Source: Rattus norvegicus
Taxonomy: Eukaryota > Chordata > Mammalia > Rodentia > Muridae
Assembly (NCBI RefSeq): GCF_036323735.1
Contig: NC_086021.1
Coordinates: 126,730,476-126,794,475 of the forward strand
Direction of reading: 5' to 3'
Length of the DNA stretch: 64,000 nt
Position 1 is the stretch's first letter; each line of letters opens with the position of its first letter. The position numbers were made by a program, and so were the translations under genes. The notes below the pieces were generated by a model that worked only from the letters and a program-made list of their open reading frames with translations, made no database searches and was not told the origin of the DNA. Shown piece by piece: positions 33,772-44,558 of the stretch.

Positions 33772-34388
33772 GGCCAGCCTGGCTAGAGTAGAGGTCAGCC
33801 AGGCAGGGTATGGGTCAGCCTGGCAAGGGTAGGGTCAGCCTGGCAGGGTATGGGTCAGCCTGGCTAGAGTAGAGGTCAGCCTGGCAGGGTATGGGTCAGC
33901 CTGGCAATGGTAGGAGTCAGCCTGGCAGGGTAGGGGTCAGCCTGGCAGGGTAGGGGTCAGCCTGGCAGGGTAGGGGTCAGCCTGGCAGGGTAGGGGTCAG
34001 TCTGGCAGGGTAGGGTCAGTCTGGCAGGGTAGGGGTCAGTCTGGCAGGGTAGGGTCAGTCTGGCAGGGTAGGGGTCAGTCTGGCAGGGTAGGGGTCAGTC
34101 TGGCAGGGTAGGGTCAGCCTGGCAGGGTAGGGGTCAGCCTGGCAAGGGTAGGGTCAGCCTGGCAGGGTAGGGGTCAGTCTGGCAGGGTAGGGTCAGTCTG
34201 GCAGGGTAGGGGTCAGTCTGGCAGGGTAGGGGTCAGTCTGGCAGGGTAGGGGTCAGTCTGGCAGGGTAGGGGTCAGTCTGGCAGGGTAGGGGTCAGTCTG
34301 GCAGGGTAGGGGTCAGTCTGGCAGGGTAGGGTCAGTCTGGCAGGGTAGGAGTCAGTCTGGCAGGGTAGGAGTCAGTCTGGCAGGGTAT
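33772..34388 (+). repeat. Minisatellite, about 31 units of 19-21 bp
   Basis: Unit GGCAGGGTAGGGGTCAGTCT with C/T alternation in CAGCCT/CAGTCT and GGGG/GGG length variation. Left units are more diverged (TAGAG, TATGG variants), right units nearly identical. Confidence 0.97.
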
Positions 34389-34579
34389 GCCTGAGCAGAT
34401 GAAGCAACGTCTTTGGAATCCACAGGATGAAGAAGTCAAGCTGAGAGGGTGAACCGCTCCCCTCCACCTGCCACATTCTTCAGCCCAGATTGCATTGGAT
34501 GCAATGACCATTTGAACACTGAAGAGCACACATCAGGAGGCCTCCAGCCTGACATGTGTTTTCGGTTTGAGATTTTTTT

Positions 34580-34733
34580 TTGTTGTTGTTCTTCTTCTTC
34601 TTCAAGACAGAATTTCTCTGTGTGTAGCTCTAGCCTGGAACCTGCTTGTAGACCAGGCTGGCTGAACTCACAGATGTGCCTGCCTCTGCCTTCCAAGTGC
34701 TGGAATTAAAGGCATGCACCACCACACATGGCT
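34580..34733 (-). mobile_element. B1 SINE with (CTT)n tail
   Basis: TGTTGTTCTTCTTC tail, then GTAGACCAGGCTGGCTGAAC and CAAGTGCTGGAATTAAAGGC. Confidence 0.85.
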
Positions 34734-35520
34734 AGGACTTTTTCCTTAGACAGGATCTTATTATATAACCTTTGGTGGTCTGGAATTTCTTCTGTACGCA
34801 GAACAGACAGGCCTTGAACTCATCTGTTTGCTTCTACCTCCCAATTTTATTTTGATTTTTCAAGTGTTTCTGTGTGTGTGCCATGTGTAGATCCCTGAGG
34901 GAGTTAGAAAAGGGAGTCAGATATCCTGGATCTGGAGTTATAGACAATTGCAAGCTTCCTAACATGGGCCCTGGCAAACACATTAGGGTCCTCCAGAAAA
35001 CTTGAAAGTGTTATGCAATTAAGGATGGCCTTGAACTCCTAATCCTTCTTCTTCTGCCTCCATGTGCTGGGGTTACACTACTTCTGGTTAAGCCCGTGGT
35101 CCCTCAGTGAGGTAGCCCTGAGCCTTCCCCTCCTGTCCCATGCCTCCCTGCTCATTGGTAGAGTATGGACAGGAAGGAACTGGGGAAGGGGAAACCAGGG
35201 CTCTGGGCAAAATGCCATGGAAGTTGCCTTAAGCCCCAGCCTCCCCTCTGGCTGGAAATACCCGCTGGCTGTGTTGTTCCTGGACCTGGCTTTCCAGGCA
35301 TCTCCTGGGTTTGGCAGATGTGGCTGAGGCAGCTGGGGGGACGTCGTCAAGTTGGCCTTTGCTACCAGGTTTACCTCAGTTCTGCCAAGTCTGTGCCCGT
35401 TCCACCTTCTTTCCTTTTAACCAGCACCGAAGAGGCCATAAGAAAGCTTCCTACTCAGTACACACAGTCAAAAACAAGCTTCTGGAATCCTTGGCTTCTC
35501 CTCTCAGGCCTACTGTCTCT
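34734..35520. other. Intergenic DNA with faint SINE remnants
   Basis: Antisense B1/B3 fragments to about 35075, then unique sequence. No gene recognised. Confidence 0.4.
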
Positions 35521-35539
35521 GCAGGCTCTAGATGCTCTT

Positions 35540-35646
35540 TTTTTTTTTTTCTTTTCTTTTCTTTTTTTTTTCGGAGCTGGGGACAGAACTCAGGGCCTTG
35601 CGTGTGCTAGGCAAGTGCTCTACCACTGAGCTAAATCCCCAACCCC
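35540..35646 (-). mobile_element. ID SINE
   Basis: Perfect 15-bp target duplication GCTCTAGATGCTCTT (35525-35539 and 35647-35661). Confidence 0.95.
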
Positions 35647-36384
35647 GCTCTAGATGCTCTTAATGAGAAAGAAAACTCCCCTCAGTTCCAGGCTCCATGC
35701 GCTCTGGGAAGGCCAAGGAAACTATGAAACTATTCCAGGCCCTAGGTGCCTGGGACCCTGGAAGAGGAGATGGGAGACCTTCCTGGCCTTAGGAGAAACC
35801 CAAGCAGCACTCTACCATGCCCAGTAATCCTGCCCACTTGGGCACCCTTTATATAACATATGTTGGGTCATCAGGCATGAGCAATCAGCCAGTGGACAGT
35901 GAACCCAGGAGGTGGGCTTTCGTAGAGGCATGAGAAAAGCTGGGCCCCTCTGGGTGGCCGGCACCCTCACTAATTAGATCATCCAAAGGTGACACCTCTT
36001 CCTTTCTGCAGATCACAGTTCTGAAAGACCAACATCAGCAGTAGGGTTGTCTCGGTGAGAAGGTATCCTCTAGAAGGTCAAAGTCTAGGCAGCTATTCTC
36101 CGGGTTGTTCAGGCAAGAACCTTATCACAGGCCTACAAAAAAGGCCCTGAAACCTTGACTTTTCTCTCTCTGCTCTTTCCCCTCCTCCAATCTGCTCCTC
36201 TTGCCTCTTCCCTGAGGAGTTTGTCTGTCTGTCGGCCTTTTCCTCTGCCTCTGAAATTCATTTGTGCCCCGCCCCCAAGGTGGCCTCGGGTTGTCTTCAT
36301 ATTGCCTAGAGGGAAAGAAAGGAACTAAATTACTCTTTGAGTCTTGCAAAATGCCTAGTCCCATACAGTCCTTCACACTCCCGG

Positions 36385-36490
36385 GTCGCTACTATTAGCA
36401 CGTTGCACAGATAAAAGAACAGAAGTGACTGTGGTTAAGTTTCATGGCCAAGTCCGAGTCATACTCATTCAGCAGACTAAATGGCTGACA
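36385..36490 (-). mobile_element. MIR fragment
   Basis: TGCACAGATAAAAGAACAGA, TGGTTAAGTTTCATGGCCAA follows the reverse-complement MIR tail. Confidence 0.55.
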
Positions 36491-36779
36491 CCCCAAACCA
36501 CCTCAGTGCTCTCCTTGCTCAGTCCTCCTCTTCAGACTTCAGAGTCCATTGTGACTTAAGATACCACGCTCCTCTTCTCTCCCTAGTCCTCGGATTTTAT
36601 CATCAGTTCCTGCATCCTGTTCCTTCCTTGAAGCCCCCCGGCTAGTCCTCCAGGCCAATGCTAAGTCATCATCTTCCTCTCTCCTCCCTCCGCCTCAGGC
36701 ATCTTCTCTGGGGAATCCACTCTGACCCTGGGCAAAAACTCCTAGTACGCAGTTTCTCTAAGGGGCAGTAGGGAAAAGT

Positions 36780-37030
36780 GCGCCGCGCTGCGGGGCGCTG
36801 CTTGCTAAGCGGGAAACCGGTTCCTAACCGCTGGCGCCCCTCAAGGGGAGGGGAAAGGGCGGAGGTGCTTCTGCGGCGGCATCTGTCCGAGGCGGGCGGG
36901 AAGCTGCTGCATTAAATTGTAAAATCGATTTATTGACCGGCAGGTGCGAGCAGCGGCAGATGGAGAGCAGCGCTGCCGGGGCGCATCTGCGGGGAGCGGC
37001 GGCATCGATCCTGGCCCCCCTCTGAAACCG
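36780..37030. promoter_or_regulatory. CpG-rich E-box/homeodomain block upstream of Dll4
   Basis: Three CAGATG/CATCTG E-boxes (around 36880, 36957 and 36986) and CAGGTG (around 36942) surround ATTAAATTGT, two ATCGAT words and CGATTTATTG. It sits 3.5 kb upstream of the Dll4 TATA box in SINE-free sequence. Confidence 0.5.
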
Positions 37031-37139
37031 TTCGTCTTGGGCCTTTCTGTCGGTTCACTCCTAAAAGCAGGGCCAAGGTCCGAGAATCTGCGGCGCCTCA
37101 GTGACTAGAGTAGTTCATTTCCCTTCCCCTACCCCCTCC

Positions 37140-39110
37140 TGGCCTCAGGGCCCGAGCTGCGCCCCCATGACTGCCAGGCTCTGCCAGCCCCACTGCCCCA
37201 GTTGGCACGCGGCGGGCCAGCCTGACGCGTGGCAGCGCCCTGCGGCAGATGAGGCACGCGCCGGCCTCATTTCAATGTGAATGGATCGAATGAAGCAGCC
37301 ATGTGGCAGCAACAGTTTGCAAATCTCCCCGCCTTCTGTGCAGCTCCCCGGCCGCGGCTCCCAGCACGTGGCCCCTTCTCTGCAGCGACCGCAGCAGTGT
37401 CTCTCAAGGCTTAAGTGCCCCGCCCCAGGCAGGCCTTCTTCCCCGCCCCCAGCCTGTCCTGCGGGCGCAGTATCCTCGTCTCTACCCGGGTGCTGTGTGC
37501 CAGGTCCAGATCGCTGTCCCCTGGGAAGGGTAGCGGGCGAGAGGAGAGATAACACCGCGCTGGAGGTCTCGGAGCTGCTCTGGTGGCCCTGGGGAGCGCT
37601 CGTAGGCTTCCAGCTGGGAAGGAGGCCCGAAGCCACCAGTAACCTGTGGCCAGTTTGGGGACATGCCTGAAAGACAAAAGTTTTTTCCAGTTCCGGGGGC
37701 TGGTTCTGCATAGTGGGAGAAACTGAGAAGTAACACGCACAGTGGCCAAGAGGAAGGAATACTAGAAGCAGAAGACTTGGAGGGAGAAAGGCTTTGCCTG
37801 GCCTCCCCACTATTCTGGCTTCAGAGTTGGGAAATGTTGAGGGTGCCGTGGGGTTGAGAAGTTGTGCGCCCAAGAAATGGCTGTAGTTTATGGGAACCCA
37901 GAACCACATGGCTTAGAGACCCATGGATCATCTGCATCAGGGTCAGAGTCAGCTGTCCCTGACTAGAGACTATGTGCTTCTGTAGTGGCCGGCTACTACT
38001 AGCCTCACAACCTTCCATTCCTCTGAGTAACCAGAAGGGCATTGTCTTTCTTCCACCTGGAGAGTCGGATCTTGAACTCCTAATTACGGAATGACAGAGA
38101 AGGGTTCCAGCTGTGTGGTCTGCAGAGACACCGGGCACATCGTCTTGAACCCTTCATGTCTAGCAATGTGGGTAAAGTTTGATCCCAGCAGATGGGAACT
38201 CGAGCAGGGACCCAAGACTAAGTAAGGGTGGTGTCTTGACGAGGAATATTGTAAACAGGTGCTTCTGGGGAAGAGAAAAAAAATAACACCTTCCTTCCTA
38301 GGTCATAAATTGTCTAAGTGGATGATTCATATTCTCAATTTCTGAGGAAAATCGTGACTCCAACTTTTGTTTGGTCCTTCACTATTTGCTAAATATTTTG
38401 GCACATTAATGTGTATGAGGATAGACCACTTCCAAGAATAATAGATATCCCGTGTGGAAGTAGACGTCTCCCCTGAGAGTCAAGCAAATGCCAGCGTTAG
38501 AGTTTTTACGAACTCTCAGGCTAGGATTTTGAAAGCTAAGAGCCATGTGAGGTTGCAAGCCCAGCTCCAAGAAGAGAGGGAGCACCCTCTGGCATTCTGG
38601 GCAGGTCTACAGATGCATGGAGGATGCAGAAAGAGAGGATTTGGAAGAACACTTGCCAGGACCGCCGGGAGGTACGCCCCAAGCTCCCCCTCCCTCGGGC
38701 CTGGGACTCGGCTTGCCCCTAACCTACATTAACTCGCTAGTGCAGCCTGGGCCCATCTGCCGGCCCCCGCCTCACCTCGGTTCCCCACGCCAACCCGCTC
38801 GCGCCAGATGGTGGCTGGGAGGGGTGGCCGTGCGTGGGGGACCCCGGAGCCTGTCGCCTCACCTCACCCCACCCCCACCCCACGCTCACAACATCATGTT
38901 TCTCACCCCCCCCCCTCCGCAATGCTCCATCACCACCACCCAAGTCAAAAAATCAGACCATGTTCATCATTGGCAGCTGTTGGGCTCCACTTCCCCCTAC
39001 CACGGCCTCCCTGGGGCTGGATCCGCGTCCTTGCTCTCCTCAACCCCCGCCCGCACTGATCTTATCGTCCGACGACAGCCAGCCATCACCACGCGGGCGG
39101 GCTGACAGCT
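37140..39110. other. SINE-free upstream region of Dll4
   Basis: Contains a CpG-dense part (37190-37600) in which minus frame 37145-37909 is open for 254 codons, unrecognised and probably a GC-content artefact. A C-rich CCCCACC tract lies at about 38865-38945. Confidence 0.45.
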
Positions 39111-39138
39111 GAAGCCACAGGGCCCCCACCGCCCTCAG

Positions 39139-39190
39139 TGGAGAGGGAGAGAGGGAGAGGGAGAGGGAGAGGGAGAGGGAGAGGGAGAGG

Positions 39191-39248
<58 letters not shown>
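39139..39248. repeat. (GGGAGA)n(GA)n purine tract
   Basis: About nine GGGAGA hexamers followed by about 28 GA units, an uninterrupted homopurine run of about 110 bp, 1.2 kb upstream of the Dll4 TATA box. Confidence 0.95.
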
Positions 39249-39249
<1 letters not shown>

Positions 39250-39251
<2 letters not shown>

Positions 39252-40160
39252 AGCACCCCCAAGACTAGGAGAAGCCAGCCCTCCCCGGTCTGCGGCCTCA
39301 GGGGAGCACGATGGGTTCTGGGAAAGCAGCTGCAGGGTTTGCGCTCGGAGGCCACCCGGGAGAGGCGCGCGTGCGACATGGGTGAAACCGCCCGAAACTC
39401 AAACAACTCTGTGCGCCTCCAGTTCCACCCTACATCCTGCCCTGTGCGGAGAGATCTAGGCCCGTTCAGCCTCAAGCTCTCTCACCTTGTCTCTCAAGTA
39501 GCCTATGGAAATTCTGGAATTAAGAGAGTTTCCTCCCTATTCCAGCGGAGCTAGGGGACGCGGGTGGGGGCCAAGATGGGGCTATGGAGCCCAAGCGTGA
39601 CCCAGGTGAGATAGGCACTGAGGGAACGACTAGAACCTCATTACCATACAGCTGAGGACGCCCCCTCCCCACTACTTAGAGAGCCACTCCCCCACCTCTC
39701 TTTCGGACCACTAGTCCTGGCTCTAGCAAGAGCCAGGAGGGAGTGGGGGTAGGGGACAAAGAAAGAAGGCACGCGCTGGGCACGCCCCGCTGCTTGAGAG
39801 TGACACGCCTACCAGGTGCAGAGAAGACCAGAGTCTTAGACGCTTGGCCCTTTGCCTTGCTTGGAATGGCCACGGAAAGGTTAACGCGTCCGATGGCTTC
39901 CCTGCGGTGTTGGGGACGCGTAGTGGGTAGGCACACATAGGCTGGAGGCCAGCGAGGCAAGAGCCTACCTAAAGTTTGGGAAGGAAAAGGAGATCCAAGT
40001 CCCCCGGCGCTTGTTTTCGCTTTCCTAGTTTAAGTTTTCCCCACCTACTAGAGAACTGTAGGTATCTAATGCCTGGATCAGGTGCACCGCCTACGGGGAC
40101 CCCTTAGAGTTTCCACCCCCAGGACCATTCGGGAACCACCTCACCTCCCGCCGCATCTCT
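39250..40160. other. Proximal upstream region of Dll4
   Basis: Unique, moderately CpG-rich; no SINE and no recognisable coding exon. Confidence 0.45.
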
Positions 40161-40784
40161 GGGCTACCCTTCTAACCTCTGGTGGCGAGGGTCTCAGCCT
40201 TTAAGCAGACGATCTCTAAGGGCTGGTCGCCGGGCACGCGCAGAGCTGGGAGCCCAGAAGTTGGAAGAGGGGCGGGGACCTGCGCCCTACTGGCTGGCTG
40301 ACAGGGGGAGCGGCGGGGGCGGAGGCCCCCTCCGGTGGGTGCTGGGACTGTAGCCACTAGAGGCCTGGAGGGGAGGGGAGAGTGACCGTGAGTCTGTCTG
40401 ACTGACAGGCTGCGAAGAGGAGCCAATATATATAAGAAAGGCTCCGGAGCGAGCAGGTTTCAGTAGCGGCGCTGCTCGCTGGCCAGGAACCCGTGGCCAA
40501 GAGCCGCAGCCAAAGCCTCTTGGGTGCAGTGTACTCCCGCACTAGCCCGCTTGAGACCCTAGGATTTGCTCCAGGACACGTACTTAGAGCAGCCACCGCC
40601 CAGTCGCCCTCACCTGGATTACCTACCGAGGCATCGAGCAGCGGAGTTTTCGAGAAAGCGACGAGGGAGCAGCGTCCCGAGAGGAATCAGCTTTTCAGGA
40701 ACTCGGTTGGCAGACGGACTTGCAGGAGAGCGACATCCCAACAAGCAGATTCAGAGCCCCCGAGTGGAGAGGACACCCCAAGGG
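40160..40784 (+). promoter_or_regulatory. Dll4: Dll4 promoter and 5' leader
   Basis: CpG-rich region with SP/KLF-type boxes at 40269-40277 (GGGGCGGGG) and about 40312-40325, then CCAAT at 40423-40427 running directly into TATATATAAG (40427-40436). By TATA spacing the transcription start should be near 40460. The CpG-rich domain extends through exon 1 to about 41070. An A-rich TATA within a CpG island is a feature of a regulated rather than housekeeping promoter. Confidence 0.82.
40427..40436 (+). promoter_or_regulatory. Dll4: TATA box of Dll4
   Basis: TATATATAAG, overlapping the CCAAT at 40423-40427, about 350 bases upstream of the start codon. Confidence 0.7.
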
Positions 40785-40850
40785 ATGACGCCTGGGTCCC
40801 GGAGCGCCTGTCGCTGGGCGCTACTGCTGCTGGCGGTCCTGTGGCCGCAG
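40785..40850 (+). CDS. Dll4: Dll4 coding exon 1 (signal peptide)
   Basis: Encodes residues 1-22, a charged start followed by the hydrophobic core WALLLLAVLWP. The donor is GCAG|GTAATG. G at -3 gives a moderate start context, and the leader of about 330 bases contains no upstream ATG. Confidence 0.96.
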
Positions 40851-43543
40851 GTAATGTCCCGCGTCCTCTCCGCCCCCTCCCGCAGCGCTCCGGGCTTGTG
40901 TCCCGGCGCCAGCTGAGCCTGACCGCCCTCCTCCCTCCTTCTCTCCGTCCCTGTGCAGCAGCGCGCGGCGGGCTCCGGCATCTTCCAGTTGCGGCTGCAG
41001 GAGTTCGCCAACGAGCGCGGTATGCTGGCCAATGGGCGGCCCTGCGAGCCCGGCTGCCGGACTTTCTTCCGAATCTGCCTTAAGCATTACCAGGCAACCT
41101 TCTCCGAGGGACCCTGCACCTTTGGCAATGTCTCCACGCCGGTATTGGGCACCAACTCCTTCGTCATCAGGGACAAGAATAGCGGCAGTGGTCGTAACCC
41201 TCTTCAATTGCCCTTCAATTTTACCTGGCCGGTAAGCACAGCCTAAATGCACTGAAGGAAACAGAAGGGAGAACCGGACACAGAGCCCCTTTCCTAAGCG
41301 CTCCCCGGAGAGCCCCAAGGGCTCTTTCTCTCTTGCCCCCCCCCACCCCCGTTCTCTCAGGGGACCATCCCGGAGAGGCTTTCATTAGTCTTTCTTCCCA
41401 GTTTCTTCCCTTTCCTTCTCCACAGTTCTTGGGATACAAATTTCATTGCCAAAGCCCCAAGGCTGAACTGCCCGCCCACCCCGGCTCTCACTTACACTCC
41501 CGCATCCCTCATCCCTCCCCTGCCTTCTCATCTCGCGCGCTGCACTGCTTGAGCACCAGTTATGTTGACCCGAGCTCGGTAACTGTATCCTGCAATTAGA
41601 TTAATTAAACAGGCTGCTGCGAGGCACCCCCTCCTTTCCCGCTCTACTCATATCGCTATCTCTATGTCCCCCACCCTCCTTTTCCTTCCCAGGGAACCTT
41701 CTCACTCAACATCCAAGCTTGGCACACGCCGGGAGACGACCTGCGGCCAGGTGAGTATCTAACTAACTCCTCAGCCACAGGGGGGCGACATCACACAGCG
41801 CCGAAAGAGTTAATCAGTTCTAGGTGGGGTGGGGGCCAGGACGCTTAGCTTGGCCCGAGCTGCGCCTCGCGCTGGACGCTCGGATTCCGCTCACTGCCTG
41901 GACTCAGAGCACAATTGCGTTTCCTGCGGGTTATTTTTGGCGTGGGAACGCGGGGAGCACGGCGGTGAGAAAGGCCGAGGCTGCCAGCGCCGCTGACGGG
42001 CCCCTTCCTGTATTTTACACCTTTTGCGAATTCCGCTCCTTTGGAAAGGGAATAATGGCTTTGGGATGTTGTTCTGACACAGAGGAAAAGGATATTTCAC
42101 CAGCACAACAATTCTCACTTTGAAAAGGAAAAAGAAAAACCATTACCTACCTCTAGAACAGAGCCCCCGAAGCACACCAAAGAACCCTTTACTCCCAATT
42201 CTCGAACCAGAAAACCTCCCCCTTTACTTTTTTTCTTTTTTCCATTTTGACCTCTTTTCCTCTTTCCCCTCCGTATCTGCCTCCACAACCCTAGGATATC
42301 TTAACATCCGTCTATTGTACCTTTTTTGAATGCTATCGAGCCCCCTGCACATGCACACACCCAGGGAAACTAAGTAACAAGATTCTGGGACCCTCTGGCC
42401 CCTGCTTGCTGGCAGGTGGAGTTAATCTGGGTAATTAGTTAGAGTGTTAACTGACTACCATGGTCACAGCTAAAGAAACAGTTGGCAGCAGTCAACTCTT
42501 GAGTCAGGTTCTCTGACCAGAGCCTCTCTCTATAGAGACTTCACCAGGAAATTCACTTATCAGCCAAATCATCATCCAAGGCTCCCTTGCTGTGGGTAAG
42601 AATTGGAAATCAGATGAGCAAAATAACACCCTCACAAGACTGCGCTACTCTTACCGGGTCGTCTGCAGCGACAACTACTATGGAGATAGCTGTTCTCGCC
42701 TGTGCAAGAAGCGCGATGACCACTTCGGACATTATGAGTGCCAACCAGATGGCAGCCTGTCCTGCCTGCCGGGCTGGACTGGGAAATACTGTGATCAGCG
42801 TAAGCAGCCAGGCCCCCGCTGGAATAGAAGGGATGGGATTTTCCCAAGAAAGCACTATCTAGGTGTCTCAGTTTCCCTCCGAATGGGTCTGTGCTGCCTA
42901 CTAGCTGGCTCTCAGGACCACCTGGGGATGGCGTACCCTTGCCCTAAGAGCCTCCTCCCCGGTGTGCCTAAGCCTACAGGGTCCATATTCTTCATTCCCT
43001 CCAGCATAGTGCTCTTCCCCTTGTCCCTGGTTCCCTTTAAGATAGCCATGGCTCCTCTTGGAGGCCAAGTGAGCCCCGGAGAACAGGAGATTGAGATTGA
43101 GGCCTCAGAGTCCATGGTGCCCCAACCTCATCCAGCCTATGTCTTTTCTTTAGCTATATGTCTTTCTGGCTGTCATGAGCAGAATGGCTACTGCAGCAAG
43201 CCAGATGAGTGCAAGTAAGTGGGGACAGGAAACGGGGAGGAGGGCTCCCCTGTGAGCAGGTCTCCCACCTTACAGCTTCCTTCTTGTCTTAACAGCTGCC
43301 GTCCAGGTTGGCAGGGCCCCTTATGCAATGAATGTATCCCCCACAATGGCTGTCGTCATGGCACCTGCACCATCCCCTGGCAATGTGCCTGCGATGAGGG
43401 CTGGGGAGGTCTGTTTTGTGACCAAGGTGAGTGAGAGAAGTAGGGATGCGGTGGCAGGGCCTGAAACTAGAGATGGTGACTGAACCCCTTTCTTGGTGGT
43501 CCATAAGTGACTTTTCTATTATTGGTCAATGACAAGTCTCCAG

Positions 43544-43584
<41 letters not shown>

Positions 43585-44439
43585 GCGCGCGCGCGCGCGT
43601 GTGCATGCGGGGAAGGTATGAGGTATGGAACTCAGGGTGTCTCACATATTAGGCAAGCACTGTACCTGTGAGCTCTACCACAGCCCACTCATGCTTTTAA
43701 AGGCTCTTTACAATGGACCTATAAAGGGATGGTGGGACATTCTTCTCCAGGCCCTGAAGAGCGAGGGTGACTAAAGAGGCCAGGGCTAACAGCTTGGCAG
43801 CCTGCAGCTCAAACTCATAAATTCTAGCATGACTAAAAAGAAAGGGAAGCTGAGCTCTGTCCCTCTTTCTGCCTTGTAGTTACCTATTAACCCCCGAGTG
43901 TTTGCTCACCTTCCAAGGCTGTTTGAGCAGCTCTCCCCTAAACAGCTGTGTGGTGGGGTGTGCTCGATGGCCACCCTGGGCTGTGGCCAATCTGGGCCTC
44001 TAGGTAGAGGGAACATGGAACTGCCTTTTTAGTGTGGCCAAAGCCACCTGCCTTTCCCCAGTGACACTTGCCAGGCAGCTGCCCAAGCTCACATGGTCTC
44101 TACCTGATATTTGAGGGTTTCCACTCTTGGGCCCACATAGGAGTCTTTGAGCTCCAACCTTAGAGAAGGGACCTTTTCTTCTACATCCCTGTAGCCAGCT
44201 GCATCCTCCCATTTTCAGGGTCAAGCACTGTGCCTGCTGCCATGGCAACACCACATGGACCTGGAGAGGATGGGGAGTGGGTTTGCCAAGCTGGAAAAAG
44301 CTTGCCTAGGTCCTGACTTGTTGCCAGCATGGAATTCAGTCCATTCAGCCCTTATATGTTTTTTATGTTCTCTCTCTTTCTCCCTCCCTCCCTCCTTCCC
44401 TCCCTCCCTCCCTCCCTCCCTTCCTCTCCTCTCCTCTCC

Positions 44440-44479
<40 letters not shown>

Positions 44480-44518
44480 CCCCCACCCCCGACACACAGA
44501 ACTTCCCTCCTTTTTCTG

Positions 44519-44558
<40 letters not shown>

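Noticed and set aside
37145..37909. 254-codon minus-strand frame
   Set aside because: Lies in CpG-rich DNA where stop codons are rare; no domain, no splice context, no recognisable family.
40493..41083. Overlapping frame across the Dll4 leader and exon 1
   Set aside because: It has no ATG start, and the frame differs from the recognised DLL4 protein.
42592..43218. Open frame continuing from Dll4 exon 4 through intron 4 into exon 5
   Set aside because: Both GT and AG splice sites are good and the intronic residues are not part of DLL4; chance openness of a short intron.
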